Positions 22,472 to 32,517 of a stretch of 64,000 nucleotides of DNA are shown in pieces. The stretch comes from Rhynchopus sp. YZ270_cl-10. Lineage: Eukaryota; Euglenozoa; Diplonemea; Diplonemida; Diplonemidae. The DNA lies in contig OZ037896.1 of assembly GCA_964035575.1 (NCBI GenBank), positions 744,001 to 808,000 on the forward strand. Reading direction: 5' to 3'. Under the pieces are notes generated by a model, which had not been told where the DNA came from, did no database searches, and saw only the letters and a program-made list of their open reading frames with translations. How positions within the stretch are numbered: position 1 is the stretch's first letter; every line of letters starts with the position of its first letter. A program made the translations under genes and the position numbers.

Positions 22472-25400
22472 ATGGACATGCTCTGATAAGGCCCGTTTGA
22501 TGGCGCTCCCCAAAGGTGCCAACGATGTCCGTCCGATCGCAGTGGGTGAAACTCTCCGTAGGCTGGCAGCGAAATCGTATGCAGCTGATGTGAAGAAGCA
22601 AGCGAAGGACATTCTGCTCCCTGGTAAGCAGGTGGGGGTAGGGGTGGAAGGTGGCATCGAGGCAGCGACAGAGACAGTCCGGGACTTCGCTTTCCGTCAC
22701 ATCGGCCAGGACAAAGTAGTGCTGAAGATTGACTTCAGCAATGCGTTCAACACTGTGTGCCGCAACACCTTGCTGAATCAGACGCGCGCACACCTCCCTA
22801 AGCTGTCCCGTTTTGTGGAGTGGTGCTACGTGTATCCGTCCTCCCTGGTGTACGGTGAAGTAGTGGTGCAATCGCAGTCCGGTGTGCAGCAAGGTGACCC
22901 GCTAGGCCCCCTTCTCTTCTCTCTGGTGGTGAAGGGCTTGACGGAAACGGTTCGCGACCTGCCGGGGGTGGACCTGTCGGTTTGGTACCTGGATGACGGG
23001 ACGCTCATGGGATCGCCTGCGGCAGTTGCGAAAGCCTTTGAGGTACTAAAGTCGGAGAGCCTGAAGTTGGGGCTATCGGTGAATTCCTCCAAATGCGAAC
23101 TCATCCCCCTCGGAGGTGAGAAGAACCACACTGATGCCGTCCTCCAGGATGCAGGATTTGCCGTGGCGGACCTGAAGGTGCTCCGAGAGGGATTCAGCTT
23201 TCTGGGGGCCCCCATCGGCACTAACGAGTACTGCGACGAGTTCATGGAGAGCACGATGCTTGAATTCTCGAAGAAACTCCGCCTGCTGGGTAAACTGGGA
23301 GATGCTCAGGTGGCTCTGTCTCTCTTGCGCCACTGTGAAGGATTTTGCAAAACTGTCTTCTACATGCGGGCCCTTCGTCACCAAGGGGATCACAAGTGGC
23401 TGGACAAGTACGACAAGGAGGTGGACCGGGTGCTGGCACAGATTCTGAGTTCGCCAGGGTCGGACCCGGACGCATTGATGCCGGATGCGGCTCGAGTGCA
23501 AGCTGCCCTCCCCGTGCGTATAGGGGGCTTGGGGGTGCGCCGTGCATACGACCACTGGACCGCTGCCGCTATGGGAGCTGCTAGTGGCACCTTCGATTTA
23601 TGCAAGCACCTGGACAAACACTACCGTTGGGATGCTGGAGGGTGGAGCCACACTGCCACCCGGTACAATGAGCTTGTGGACGCCGATGCCCGCGTGAACC
23701 CAGAGGAACAGCCCCAGCAAATCCTCAAACAGCGTGATCTGTCTGCCCCGATCATCACACGTCAAGTGTCTGAGTTGCGCGACACAGGGGACATCCAGGA
23801 CCGTGCTCGGCTGAATTCCCTTCAGCTGCCCTTGGCGGGGGCGTGGATTACCGCATTACCCACCCCAGAAAACGTCATCAACCCGGAAGAGTTTCGAGCA
23901 GTGGTCCGTCTCAGACTGGGTCTTGCGGTACACAGGGACAAGGCACTATGCGAACAATGTGGTCGGCCCATGGATGAGTTCGGGATACACGCCCTCAACT
24001 GCAGCCATGGGGGTTGCACGATTCGCAGGCATGACCGGCTACGCGATCTGGTGGGCATGCTGGGTTCGAAGGCGGGCCTCGCTCCGTCCCTGGAGCCTAA
24101 GCACATCGTCCTCGGAGGGACCAAACCGGCAGACATCTTCTTCTCCATCGGAGTCGGTGATGGCAAGCCTCGAGCGGTGGACTGCGTGGTAGCGAATCCC
24201 CTCGCCAAGTCGCATGTCCAAGGGGCGGCCCGGGCGGTGGGACACGCCGCGGTCACACATCAGACGGCGAAACGGGGCAAGCACGGCGAAGCCTGCAGGA
24301 AAGCTCATATTTCCTTCACAGCCTTTGCAGCCGAGGTCCTTGGGGGGCTAGGTCCGGAGGCAGACACGCTGTGGCGCCATCTGAACAAGATGGCTGCGGA
24401 GCGAGCGGACGGGGATAAAGTTCTGGCATCGGTCAAGTGGAACGAACGTCTGGCCGTGTGTGTCCAGCGGGAGGTGGGCGCCACATTGCTGAAGAGAGGC
24501 GCCCTGTGCTTCAGCCTTGCGGTCACGCGCACAGCAGTGCCAGCGAAAGCAGTGTCCCTCGACAAAAGCTACTACGTCTCGCCAGACCCTCCCGATGACC
24601 GTTTCCCTTCGTACGTGGATGACCATCTGTACCGCTTGTCTGAGAACGACTGTGAAGTTGAAGAGGAACCTGTCGCTCCCGTCGCCCCTGATCCCCTTTA
24701 TGACGTCGACGAAGCCACGGCAGCGATGGAGGCATGGCTGAGCCGACAAGCGGGCAAGGAATCCACCCATCCGTCCACCCTTGAAGTACCCTCCACTCCC
24801 TGCGAAGACCCTGCAACAGCATTCAAGGCGCTGGAGACATGTGACCCCCCGCCGGCCCTGCCGCTACAGCTGTCCTCCCTCGGGTGCTCCGTTCCCGCGG
24901 ACTTCCGCTACACAGTGGGCGACTGTTGCTTCGATGCCGTGGCGTACCAGTGCGGGAGGAGTGCGGGGTCCCTGAGACAGGCGGCGATTGCACAGGTGGT
25001 CCAAGACGAGGACTTAGCGGCTCGCGCTGAACCAAGTGTCGGAGTATGGGCGCGACAGATGAGCATCGCTGGGTGTGCGCGTCCTGACACTTGGGCTGAC
25101 ATGGTGACGGTTAGCGGCCTGGCCCGAGCTCTGCATTCCCTGGTGGTGGTGTTCATTGGTGGCCATCGACCGTCGGTCTTCACCCCCTCAGGCGAAGTGG
25201 GATACCGTCAGGTGCTCGCACTAGCCCACGATGGCCGCACCGCAGGTCACTTCACGCCGGTCAATATCCCCGAGAAGCTGACGCAGTTCCTCCTCATGCA
25301 TGAACCGACCCCGCGCCTGCCGCCTCTCACTTGTGTGTCACGCGAGGGGCTTCTGGACTGCCCCCTGGAAGACTCACGGGCGGATTTCGGGAAATGCGAG

Positions 25401-26378
25401 CTGTGCTCGGCTGCGGTCCTCGGTCGTGAACGTCATTGGGAGTGTCGGGAGTGCTCAGTTTGGGTGTGTGTGCCGTGTCGTTCCCTCCCCTCAACCTGCC
25501 CGCGGGCCCTGCCAGTGTCCAGCAAGCCATGCGCGGCGAGGATCATTGCGCGCGCGCACGAGATGATTGACCCCAAGAGCATTAACTTGGTGAAGGTACA
25601 GCGTGAAGCTCGCGTGACCAGCCAAGTGGAGACTGCAAAGGCGCGGAGGGCACAGACGCAACGCAACATGAGACAGGCATCATCAGACGTCCAGGGACAA
25701 GAGAGCGGCTACTCCACCACACATTCAGCCCTCCCTACTCCGGTCGCGTCCTCGGTGCCCCCTGTCGCACAAGCAGTTGCCCGTCCCGGCGCCTCTGCGC
25801 AGACACACCCTGGTTCGGACGGGGCAACACAACCTCAGACCGGTACGGAGAGTGGCTTCTCAAACACCCACTCAGCCCTCCCCGTATCTTCTTCCTCTGA
25901 GGCAGTTCCCTCTTCCGTCCACCCGAGAGAGCAGCCGCCCGCCGCATCGCAGGGCAGCGAGTTCTCTATGGACCTCATCGACGAATCAGAACTCGCAGTC
26001 CCCATGTCTGACGCCACTTCGGCCCCCAGCACGTACACGCAATCGGAGAGTGGCTCTCAACCCGCACCTACAGCCCTCCCGACCAACGTGCCGTTCTATG
26101 CCGGTATGGCGCCCTGCCCAGGATTCAACAACATGGGGTGTCCAGCGACCGCCGAGGCGTGGAAGGACACGTTCTACCCGAACACGCTTCAGCACCAGTC
26201 GCTGGCAGCGGGAGGGGATTGGCAGTCGGTGGATGACGCCCTCACCTGCCTCTACCTGTGGAAAGAAGCGAAGAAGCCGTCGATGAGCTCCGACGAGGTG
26301 GAAGAGGCTTACACCCTCTACAACCGTCTGCGGGGCCTAAAGCGGAGCAGGAACTCGCGGCCGTCCCAGAGCACTTGA
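22472..26378 (+). CDS. LINE ORF: reverse transcriptase, CCHC and restriction-like endonuclease, OTU protease
   Basis: About 1,300 codons, uninterrupted to TGA at 26376-26378; N-terminus missing. RT motifs in order: DVRPIAVGETLRRL, KIDFSNAF (about 22727), GVQQGDPLGPLLF, YLDD (22986-22997), LGLSVNSSKCEL, FLGAPIG. Then CEQCG...HALNCSHGG with a RHD motif (about 23950-24030), followed by PADIFF...AVDCVV (about 24127-24192), which fits the PD-(D/E)xK restriction-like endonuclease of early-branching LINEs. About 700 bases further on is an OTU-type cysteine protease signature (GDCCFDAVAYQCG near 24920, histidine in GHFTPV near 25250). A Cys-rich finger follows (CELC...CREC...CVPC, 25396-25482), then a low-complexity Ser/Pro tail. 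RT plus endonuclease plus OTU recalls Dualen/RandI-type LINEs. Frame upstream of 22472 is foldback DNA and not part of the protein. Confidence 0.9.
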
Positions 26379-26714
26379 GTTTTTCTTTTTCATTCTTTAC
26401 TTTTGTTTGGCTTTTAGCCTCCCCCCTCCCCCTTTGCCTATTGGTTTTATTTTATTTTATTTTTAGAATTAGAGTGTACAGCTAGGTAGGACCAGACGTC
26501 GTTAACAGCTATGAACCAAAGAGGTTCTCAGTGTCGTCGGCCAAGCCCCTTCACCAAAAAAGACTACAACAAGAAAACAAACACACAGAAAAAAAAGTAA
26601 AAGAATGCCCTTCCTCAGTCCGGAAGTATCACCTCAACCGGTCACACCTGCCGTAAAATAGAGAGAGGTTACAGAATACAGATTATTTAAAAAAAAAAAA
26701 AAAAAAATTGAAAA
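22472..26714 (+). mobile_element. 5'-truncated non-LTR retrotransposon (LINE) with poly-A tail
   Basis: A 4,243-bp insertion into the right arm of foldback 3. The arm sequence stops at 22471 and resumes at 26723, with the 8-bp duplication AAAAAAGG on both sides (22464-22471 and 26715-26722). The 3' end has a 19-A run (from about 26689) after a 310-bp 3' UTR. The 5' end is truncated inside the reverse-transcriptase domain, as is common when reverse transcription stops early. It is the only sizeable plus-strand coding unit in the window. Confidence 0.9.
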
Positions 26715-27077
26715 AAAAAAGGCGATAAATGTGTTCAAAACAGGTCGGAATGGACTCGCGGGACATTTTTGGGGCATATTTGTGCCCAGACAGGCCTAAT
26801 GATGACAAATTTTTGCTTTTTTTTTTGAAATATTGGTCAAAAATGGCCATTTTGACCAAAATGGCCCAAACGGCCAAAATGGTCTATTTTTGCTATTTTT
26901 TTCCATTTTTTTGGATCTCTGGGGTGTCTCACCTATAGAACACCCCCAAACCACAACCCAAAACCATCTCTGACCCGAAATTTTCGGTGGTTTGCGGGTA
27001 CTTTGCACGTAAATCCAAAAAAATCGAAATGCCTCAAAAAAATAGGGGTTTTGCCCCCACCTAGGGGGGGGGGGGGG

Positions 27078-28803
27078 TGTGATGGGTGGAAGAAGATGAA
27101 GATATTATTTTCAATCGAAAGATGGAGTTTTATCCGCGTCGTCTCCTCTTGGGTGGAATAAGAATAAATGGAAATTGTGGGATTGGATTGACTTTTTTTA
27201 GAGAAGAGGGTGGTACAGTGTAGACCTGTGTGATCGCCACGTTAAGATCTCCATGTGTGTTTGGAGTAAGATCCTTTTGAAGGAAGGGTTGTGGGTGGGG
27301 GGAAACAAAAACGTTTTTTAAAAGAGAGCAATGTTTGTTTTCGTTGATTCAAGACTTTGAGGGATAGTGTATCACTGCAAAAGAGAATCAACAAAAAACG
27401 AAAACAAAAAAAAAAAAAAGTGAAGAAAAAATGTTCTCATGCACACACATCTATGTGGACAAAAGAAAGGTGTATAAGATGAACCTAAGCCTCTCGTCAC
27501 CTTGATCAATCGTTATTGCACTACATCAGCTGTGTGTAATTGCATCAGGCCCTGTCAAGGGCAAAACAAAAAAATAAAACAAAACTAGTGTAAACGCAGC
27601 GGAATGGCCCCCAGGAAGCGAAGACGTTGCACACACGCACAGACACTGCTTTGCAATGTGCGTCGATGAATGGGAGAATACAGCTAGCAGGTGGCAAGAC
27701 AGGAAGGGGGAAACCATCGCGGTCTGTGGTTTGCGTCCTTCTGCGACGTTTTCATTGTCAGCCAAACGACAAGAAGACATCAACAGGGCACAGCAACCAC
27801 ACCCACGAGAGACACACCAACCTTAACGAGAAAAAGCCATGGCGACTTCAGTGCCTGCCATGGACACAAACCGTACCCCCCTCTTGCTAAGCAACAAACA
27901 GGGAAAAGATGGTAAAAGATGTTAAAAGGAAAGACGTGAACAAAAAATAGTGCTTCTCGTGTTCACATATCGATGCGAACAAAAAGCACGAAACAAAACA
28001 AAACCGTAACTGCCAAACACCACGAAGGAGTGGAGTAGGCTAGGAACAACTCCTACGAAGCATTTTCTTTCCTTACTTCAAAAATTCTCTCTTTTTTAAT
28101 TATTTGGTTTTGGTTGAGACACATCAATGGCGTTCTGTGGAATCACCGAACCTTTTTAAAAAAAGATGAAAAGCCGAGAGTTAAAAAAAAGGAGAACAAC
28201 AGCAAAAAACGTTGTGTGAAAAAGTTTGTTCCTGTCAAGTGTTTTTGTGTGTTAGCGGAGAAGAAAACAGTTTCCGATAAAAGGCTCCTGCGTCGGTTTT
28301 CTCTTTCACACAAAATAATAGAGCTAAGAGAGCTAAGAGAGGGGGGGACAATCGGGTCTGTGGTGTTACATCCTACTAAGACATCACAGCAATGCTGTGG
28401 ACGCTTTAGTGCGTCCAACCACATGACAAGAAAGAGAAAAGAAAATCCATCCGCAGGACACAGCAAGCCACAGCAACGAGAGGTCGACAGCATTTTAAAA
28501 AAAAAATCGACCTGCCTTGGTGGCTTCAGTACCTTACGCAGTGGAAAGGGGGGAAATATGGACAAACAAAAGAAAAGAAATCAAATAAAGAGATCAAAAG
28601 GATGAACCTAAGCCACTCTGTGTATAGTCACCAATAAACAAACAGGCTTCCTCATCTGGCAACATAGGGAACGACGATGGGTTGATTGCTAAAAATGTGC
28701 CAAACTGTAAACACCGTATACACAAGACAGCATCGCACCCACATCACACCCCCTGGTCTGCCTTAGAAGAAGTTAATACACTCAAAAACAAAACCTTTAC
28801 AAC
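27078..28803. other. Intergenic stretch, no gene seen
   Basis: Contains a family A copy at 27472-27504 and another at 28598-28633. Two loosely similar blocks (about 27690-27880 and 28340-28540) share GGTCTGTGGT, GACAAGAA, a GGxCACAGCAA motif and a GACTTCAG/GGCTTCAG motif, and may be an additional older repeat. Confidence 0.5.
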
Positions 28804-29889
28804 TCACTCGGGGTGAGGGTACAGACGTTTTGTCACTATGTCATCATTGGGGGACGACTGCTGGAAAATCACTGTACGCGAACACGGCGTTATCGCAAAC
28901 GTTGTTCCGTAAGCAGCTGCAAACTCCCTTACAAGCGTTGCTGTCGCCACCTCATATTGGGAGAGCCCATTTGCGCTGATCACGAGGTAGCGACCACATG
29001 GGGTGAAGTGCATGTCTTGGCATGTGTCTTGCATGCTAATGGTGTGTAGCGCGCCACCACTCCAGTCGTAGAGGTGCACAGCCCCTCTTTGCACCACAGC
29101 GAAGACGGAGGCACACCGTGAGAGCGCGACCACGCATGCCTCCCCAGCAGGTGCAGTTGCCACGACATCCTCGCTCCTTAGATCCCAAAGGCGCGTGATG
29201 TCCAGGGAAGAGGTGCTGAGTACCCAAATTCCGCAGTCCGACAGCGCTACATTCTTGAGCCCAGCGTGAGAGAGGATGCGGTGAAGCGTGAGGTTGGTAT
29301 CGTACACCATGACACGGTGCAGGTCTTGGGAGACCACCGTGTCGCCTGCTGTGTACACCGCCTGTGAGCTTCCTTCAATGGTACGGAGGATCTTCCCCTT
29401 GGGCATCGTAGCCTCATGAAAGCACTCCCCGCACGCAAGATAGCACCGCGTCTTGCAGCGTGAGACGGCAGGGGGGCCATATACAGCAGAGCCTACTGTG
29501 AACTTCATGGCCATCAGGCGGTTGAAATTTTCGGTGGAGAATCCGGTGATGTATTCGTAATAATCAAATGTGCAGAGGCACAGTGCACCGCATGGGGACA
29601 ACGCCACGCCCCGCAGTGTTGAGCCAGGGGGGAGCGAGTATGCAGCAGGGTACCGTACATCGGCCAGCCAGCGGGACAGAATGATTCGCTCCCCAGTGCT
29701 GATGGAGGTGTTCTGCAGAAGGCACGTCCCCTCCAGGACCTCTGTCCCAAGACGCACCTCTACAGACTCAGGTGGGACGGACAGTGCGGTGCAGGCAACC
29801 TCCTTTGCTGCAGCGATGTTCGTGTCGCAAGGTACCTCCACTGTCGCAGTTGCGCCTGACTCTTCCAGCATAAAGGTTACATCCATCAT
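28804..29889 (-). CDS. Ubiquitin-like domain plus WD40-like propeller protein
   Basis: A single exon of 361 residues, start MMDVTFMLEES (two ATGs in tandem), stop TGA at 28804. Residues 1-72 have the spacing of a ubiquitin-like fold (TVEVPCDTNIAAAKEVAC, then VRLGTEVLEGTCLLQNTSIS). The rest is a run of degenerate beta-propeller blades, clearest at LSDCGIWVLSTSSLDITRLWDL, ALSRCASVFAVVQRGAVHLYDW and FTPCGRYLVISANGLSQYEV, each with a PCG or xCG turn. The blades are weak and Cys-rich, and fewer than seven are certain. Ubl-propeller fusions are rare; a protein-binding role is inferred only. Nothing in the neighbourhood suggests a pathway. Confidence 0.85.
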   Translation of the reverse strand: MMDVTFMLEESGATATVEVPCDTNIAAAKEVACTALSVPPESVEVRLGTEVLEGTCLLQNTSISTGERIILSRWLADVRYPAAYSLPPGSTLRGVALSPCGALCLCTFDYYEYITGFSTENFNRLMAMKFTVGSAVYGPPAVSRCKTRCYLACGECFHEATMPKGKILRTIEGSSQAVYTAGDTVVSQDLHRVMVYDTNLTLHRILSHAGLKNVALSDCGIWVLSTSSLDITRLWDLRSEDVVATAPAGEACVVALSRCASVFAVVQRGAVHLYDWSGGALHTISMQDTCQDMHFTPCGRYLVISANGLSQYEVATATLVREFAAAYGTTFAITPCSRTVIFQQSSPNDDIVTKRLYPHPE

Positions 29890-32517
29890 ATTGTGGTAGA
29901 GGGGTGGTTATTCTGTTTTGATTGTTGCAGGAGGTGGGGAGGTTTTTGTATAAAATCATTCCATCTACTTTCCATTCTACTGAATAAGAAGGTAATATAG
30001 GGTGCACTAAATGTACCCCAAAAAATTTTTTAGGGAGAAGAAAAAGAGAGGTTGTGAAAAAAAGGGGGGGGTTTAGATGAGGGTTTTTCATTTTTCTTTT
30101 GTTCAGCAATAATAAAAAGAGACAAAAAAAAGGTTTCTTTTCGATGTTAAGTTTACGTTTCGATAAAATGGGGAGGGGGGAAAGGGATGAGGGGTAATTT
30201 TTTTTGGTGGCAATATGTGTTCCCTTCCTGCAGATTAGAGTGACGATATCATAAAGAAAAAAGAAAAGTTGAAAGTGCAAACGCCTCACCGTTCATCGGC
30301 GGACGCAAGGCACTGACTGAGAAAAAAAAACCCATATCGTACTGTTAGGAGTTCAGATGAGCAACATAACTTTTTTGTTAAACTCTTCAGGAGGATTGCA
30401 ATGTACACACCATTAAATGTTAAGAAAAAAATCCAAAAAAAAAAAAAAAGAAAAGAAAGAAATAGTTTTGGAAAGATCGGTGAGCCTCAAATAGGGGGGG
30501 CTCACATCTTTTCACTAAAATAAGGAGAGAAAAGTTGTAAAATGAACTTCAGGACGTTACTTTTTGCGCCTTCTGTGTTTTTTTTAGCTCATCTTACCTT
30601 TAAAAAAATACAACAGCAAATGAAATTGACCTTTGTCAATTTTTTTTCAAAAAAAAAAACAAAACTAAAAACCACAAATTTGAGAGATTGTCGTACCAAA
30701 AAAGGGGAAAAAAGGGAGAAATCTGAGCAAAAACACCTTATTTTTTCACTCAAAATATAAAGAAGAAACGTTTTTTGAAGTATGAACCTAAGCCTCACTA
30801 CGCTTTGCGGTGTCTAAAAAATATGAAGTGAAGGTGCCCTGCTGACTACTCAATTTTCCTATGAATTCTGACTATCCGAACAAATTTTTCTTCAAAAAAG
30901 AAATTGGCTTGAAATACAAAACCCCCCCTGACAATGTACTTTGGCACATTGCCCGAGGGAAGAAGAAGGGAAAGAAGGGGAACGGTGGGGTTCAGTACAA
31001 TGCCAACGTTGGGCCTGCCCTGTCGGTACCCACACCGCCCCCCCTAACAGAGAACCACTCCTTTGCGAGGAATCTCTCTGTTGAAATATGGCTCAAAAAA
31101 ATGGATAAATAAACAAATTTGAAAGATACCCACCATCACACATCTTTTCAAAAAACGAGGGGAGCGGAGGGGTGTAGCTAGACAGGGAAAGGGTGCTAGT
31201 AGAGAGATGGTTGTTCTGTGCCGAAAAATCGCTTAAATAATATACCCACTTTTGATAGGTACCTTGACGTGGTAAAAAAAAAATAGGCAATCATCCTGAG
31301 AGATTGGTTTCTGAAGTACGCAAAAGTATCACCCAAAAAAGGGCTAGGATATTTTACAGACAGCGCACCCCCCAACCTCTTAGATTGTGATAAAACGAGA
31401 AGAGTTTGTAAGATGATCCTAAGCCTCTCGTGCTTAGTCACCTTGAAAGATGAGATGTAAGAGAAACCTCTGGTTTAACCAATTTTTCTTTCTTTTGTGT
31501 TGAAAGTTGCAATGTCCACGAAATTGCCAATTTTCTTGAACCACTTTCCATTATGATGAGACCTGTTTGGTGTGGTTATCCCGGGAAAAAAAAAACATTT
31601 CGGAAAAATGTTTTACGGCAACAAACACGAACAATAATGGAGAAGAAGGCAAAAAAAAATAGAAAAGAGGAAACCTGAAATACAAAAAAAAAGCCCGTGA
31701 CAGAGCGTACCCCATTTGGTGCGTTAAGGACCCTAAACTGTTGTCCCTACAATTTACTTCGAGGTTTACGTCGTGCCCTCCACCCGCTTCTTTGGGTGGT
31801 CATTGGAGACAGGGTCACGAGAGTCTCGTGTGATGTAGGTTTTGGATGGGCTCTCTTGTTTGTTAAACGGGTCTAGCAGAGCGGGACGGTATTGAAGGTG
31901 TATTCTGGACTGTTGCTGCAAAATGCCCTGAAAAGGCCTATTCGGTGCTCAACAGAACAAACACCTCGATTGAAATATTTTGGTTTAAAAAAATTGATCA
32001 CACAAAAAAAGGGTGAATATTTTTCTGTAAATATGAATCCTGTAACCTCACTGATTGCCTTAGTCACCTTAAACAATAGACCAAGGAATACGTTCTTTTT
32101 TCAAAAGGGATTTTTCGGGGGTGTTTTTTGTTTTTTTTACCTCCCTTCTTTTTTTTTCACGATGTATCCCTGTGGAAATAACTGTATCTACACCTCCGAA
32201 AAAATATCGGGGTATTTGTTTTTAGTGTTGTATCGACACAATCACTTTACACCTACATAGTATAAAGATTTGTACTCAATGTTGGCCGAAGCCATTTTTG
32301 TATTACGCAAGGTTTTTTGACGCAGATCGTCTTCAACTCTTACGCAACTTTAAAAAAAAAAGAAAAAAAATATGAGAAAAAAAATGTAAGAGCAAGTTGT
32401 CCCCTCTCCCCTCCATATTTCTTTTCCTTTTTTTTTTTTTGAAGGGGCTTCCGGCCACAATGCTTCAAAAAAAAAAAAATGACGGGGCAGAGAAAAAAAA
32501 AATTGCACCCTCTCTCT
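29890..32517. other. Intergenic stretch with short repeats, no gene
   Basis: A/T-rich. Family B (30266-30319, truncated), A-like (30780-30815), D (30903-30965), A (31406-31445), D (31672-31735) and A (32033-32074). No coding sequence supported. Confidence 0.65.

Larger units (their letters stand above)
21625..27063. mobile_element. Foldback element 3 in a poly-G tract, split by a LINE
   Basis: Ends are TAGGGGGGGGCAAAACC (left) and the complement of TAGGTGGGGGCAAAACC (right), inside runs of about 15 G (left) and 14 G (27064-27077). Without the LINE the element is about 1.19 kb: a left arm (21625 to about 22205) mirrored by a right arm (about 22230-22471 plus 26723-27063), centred near 22215. 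The arms are close near the centre and clearly diverged at the tips, so it is older than foldback 2. There is no coding capacity of its own. Confidence 0.82.
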
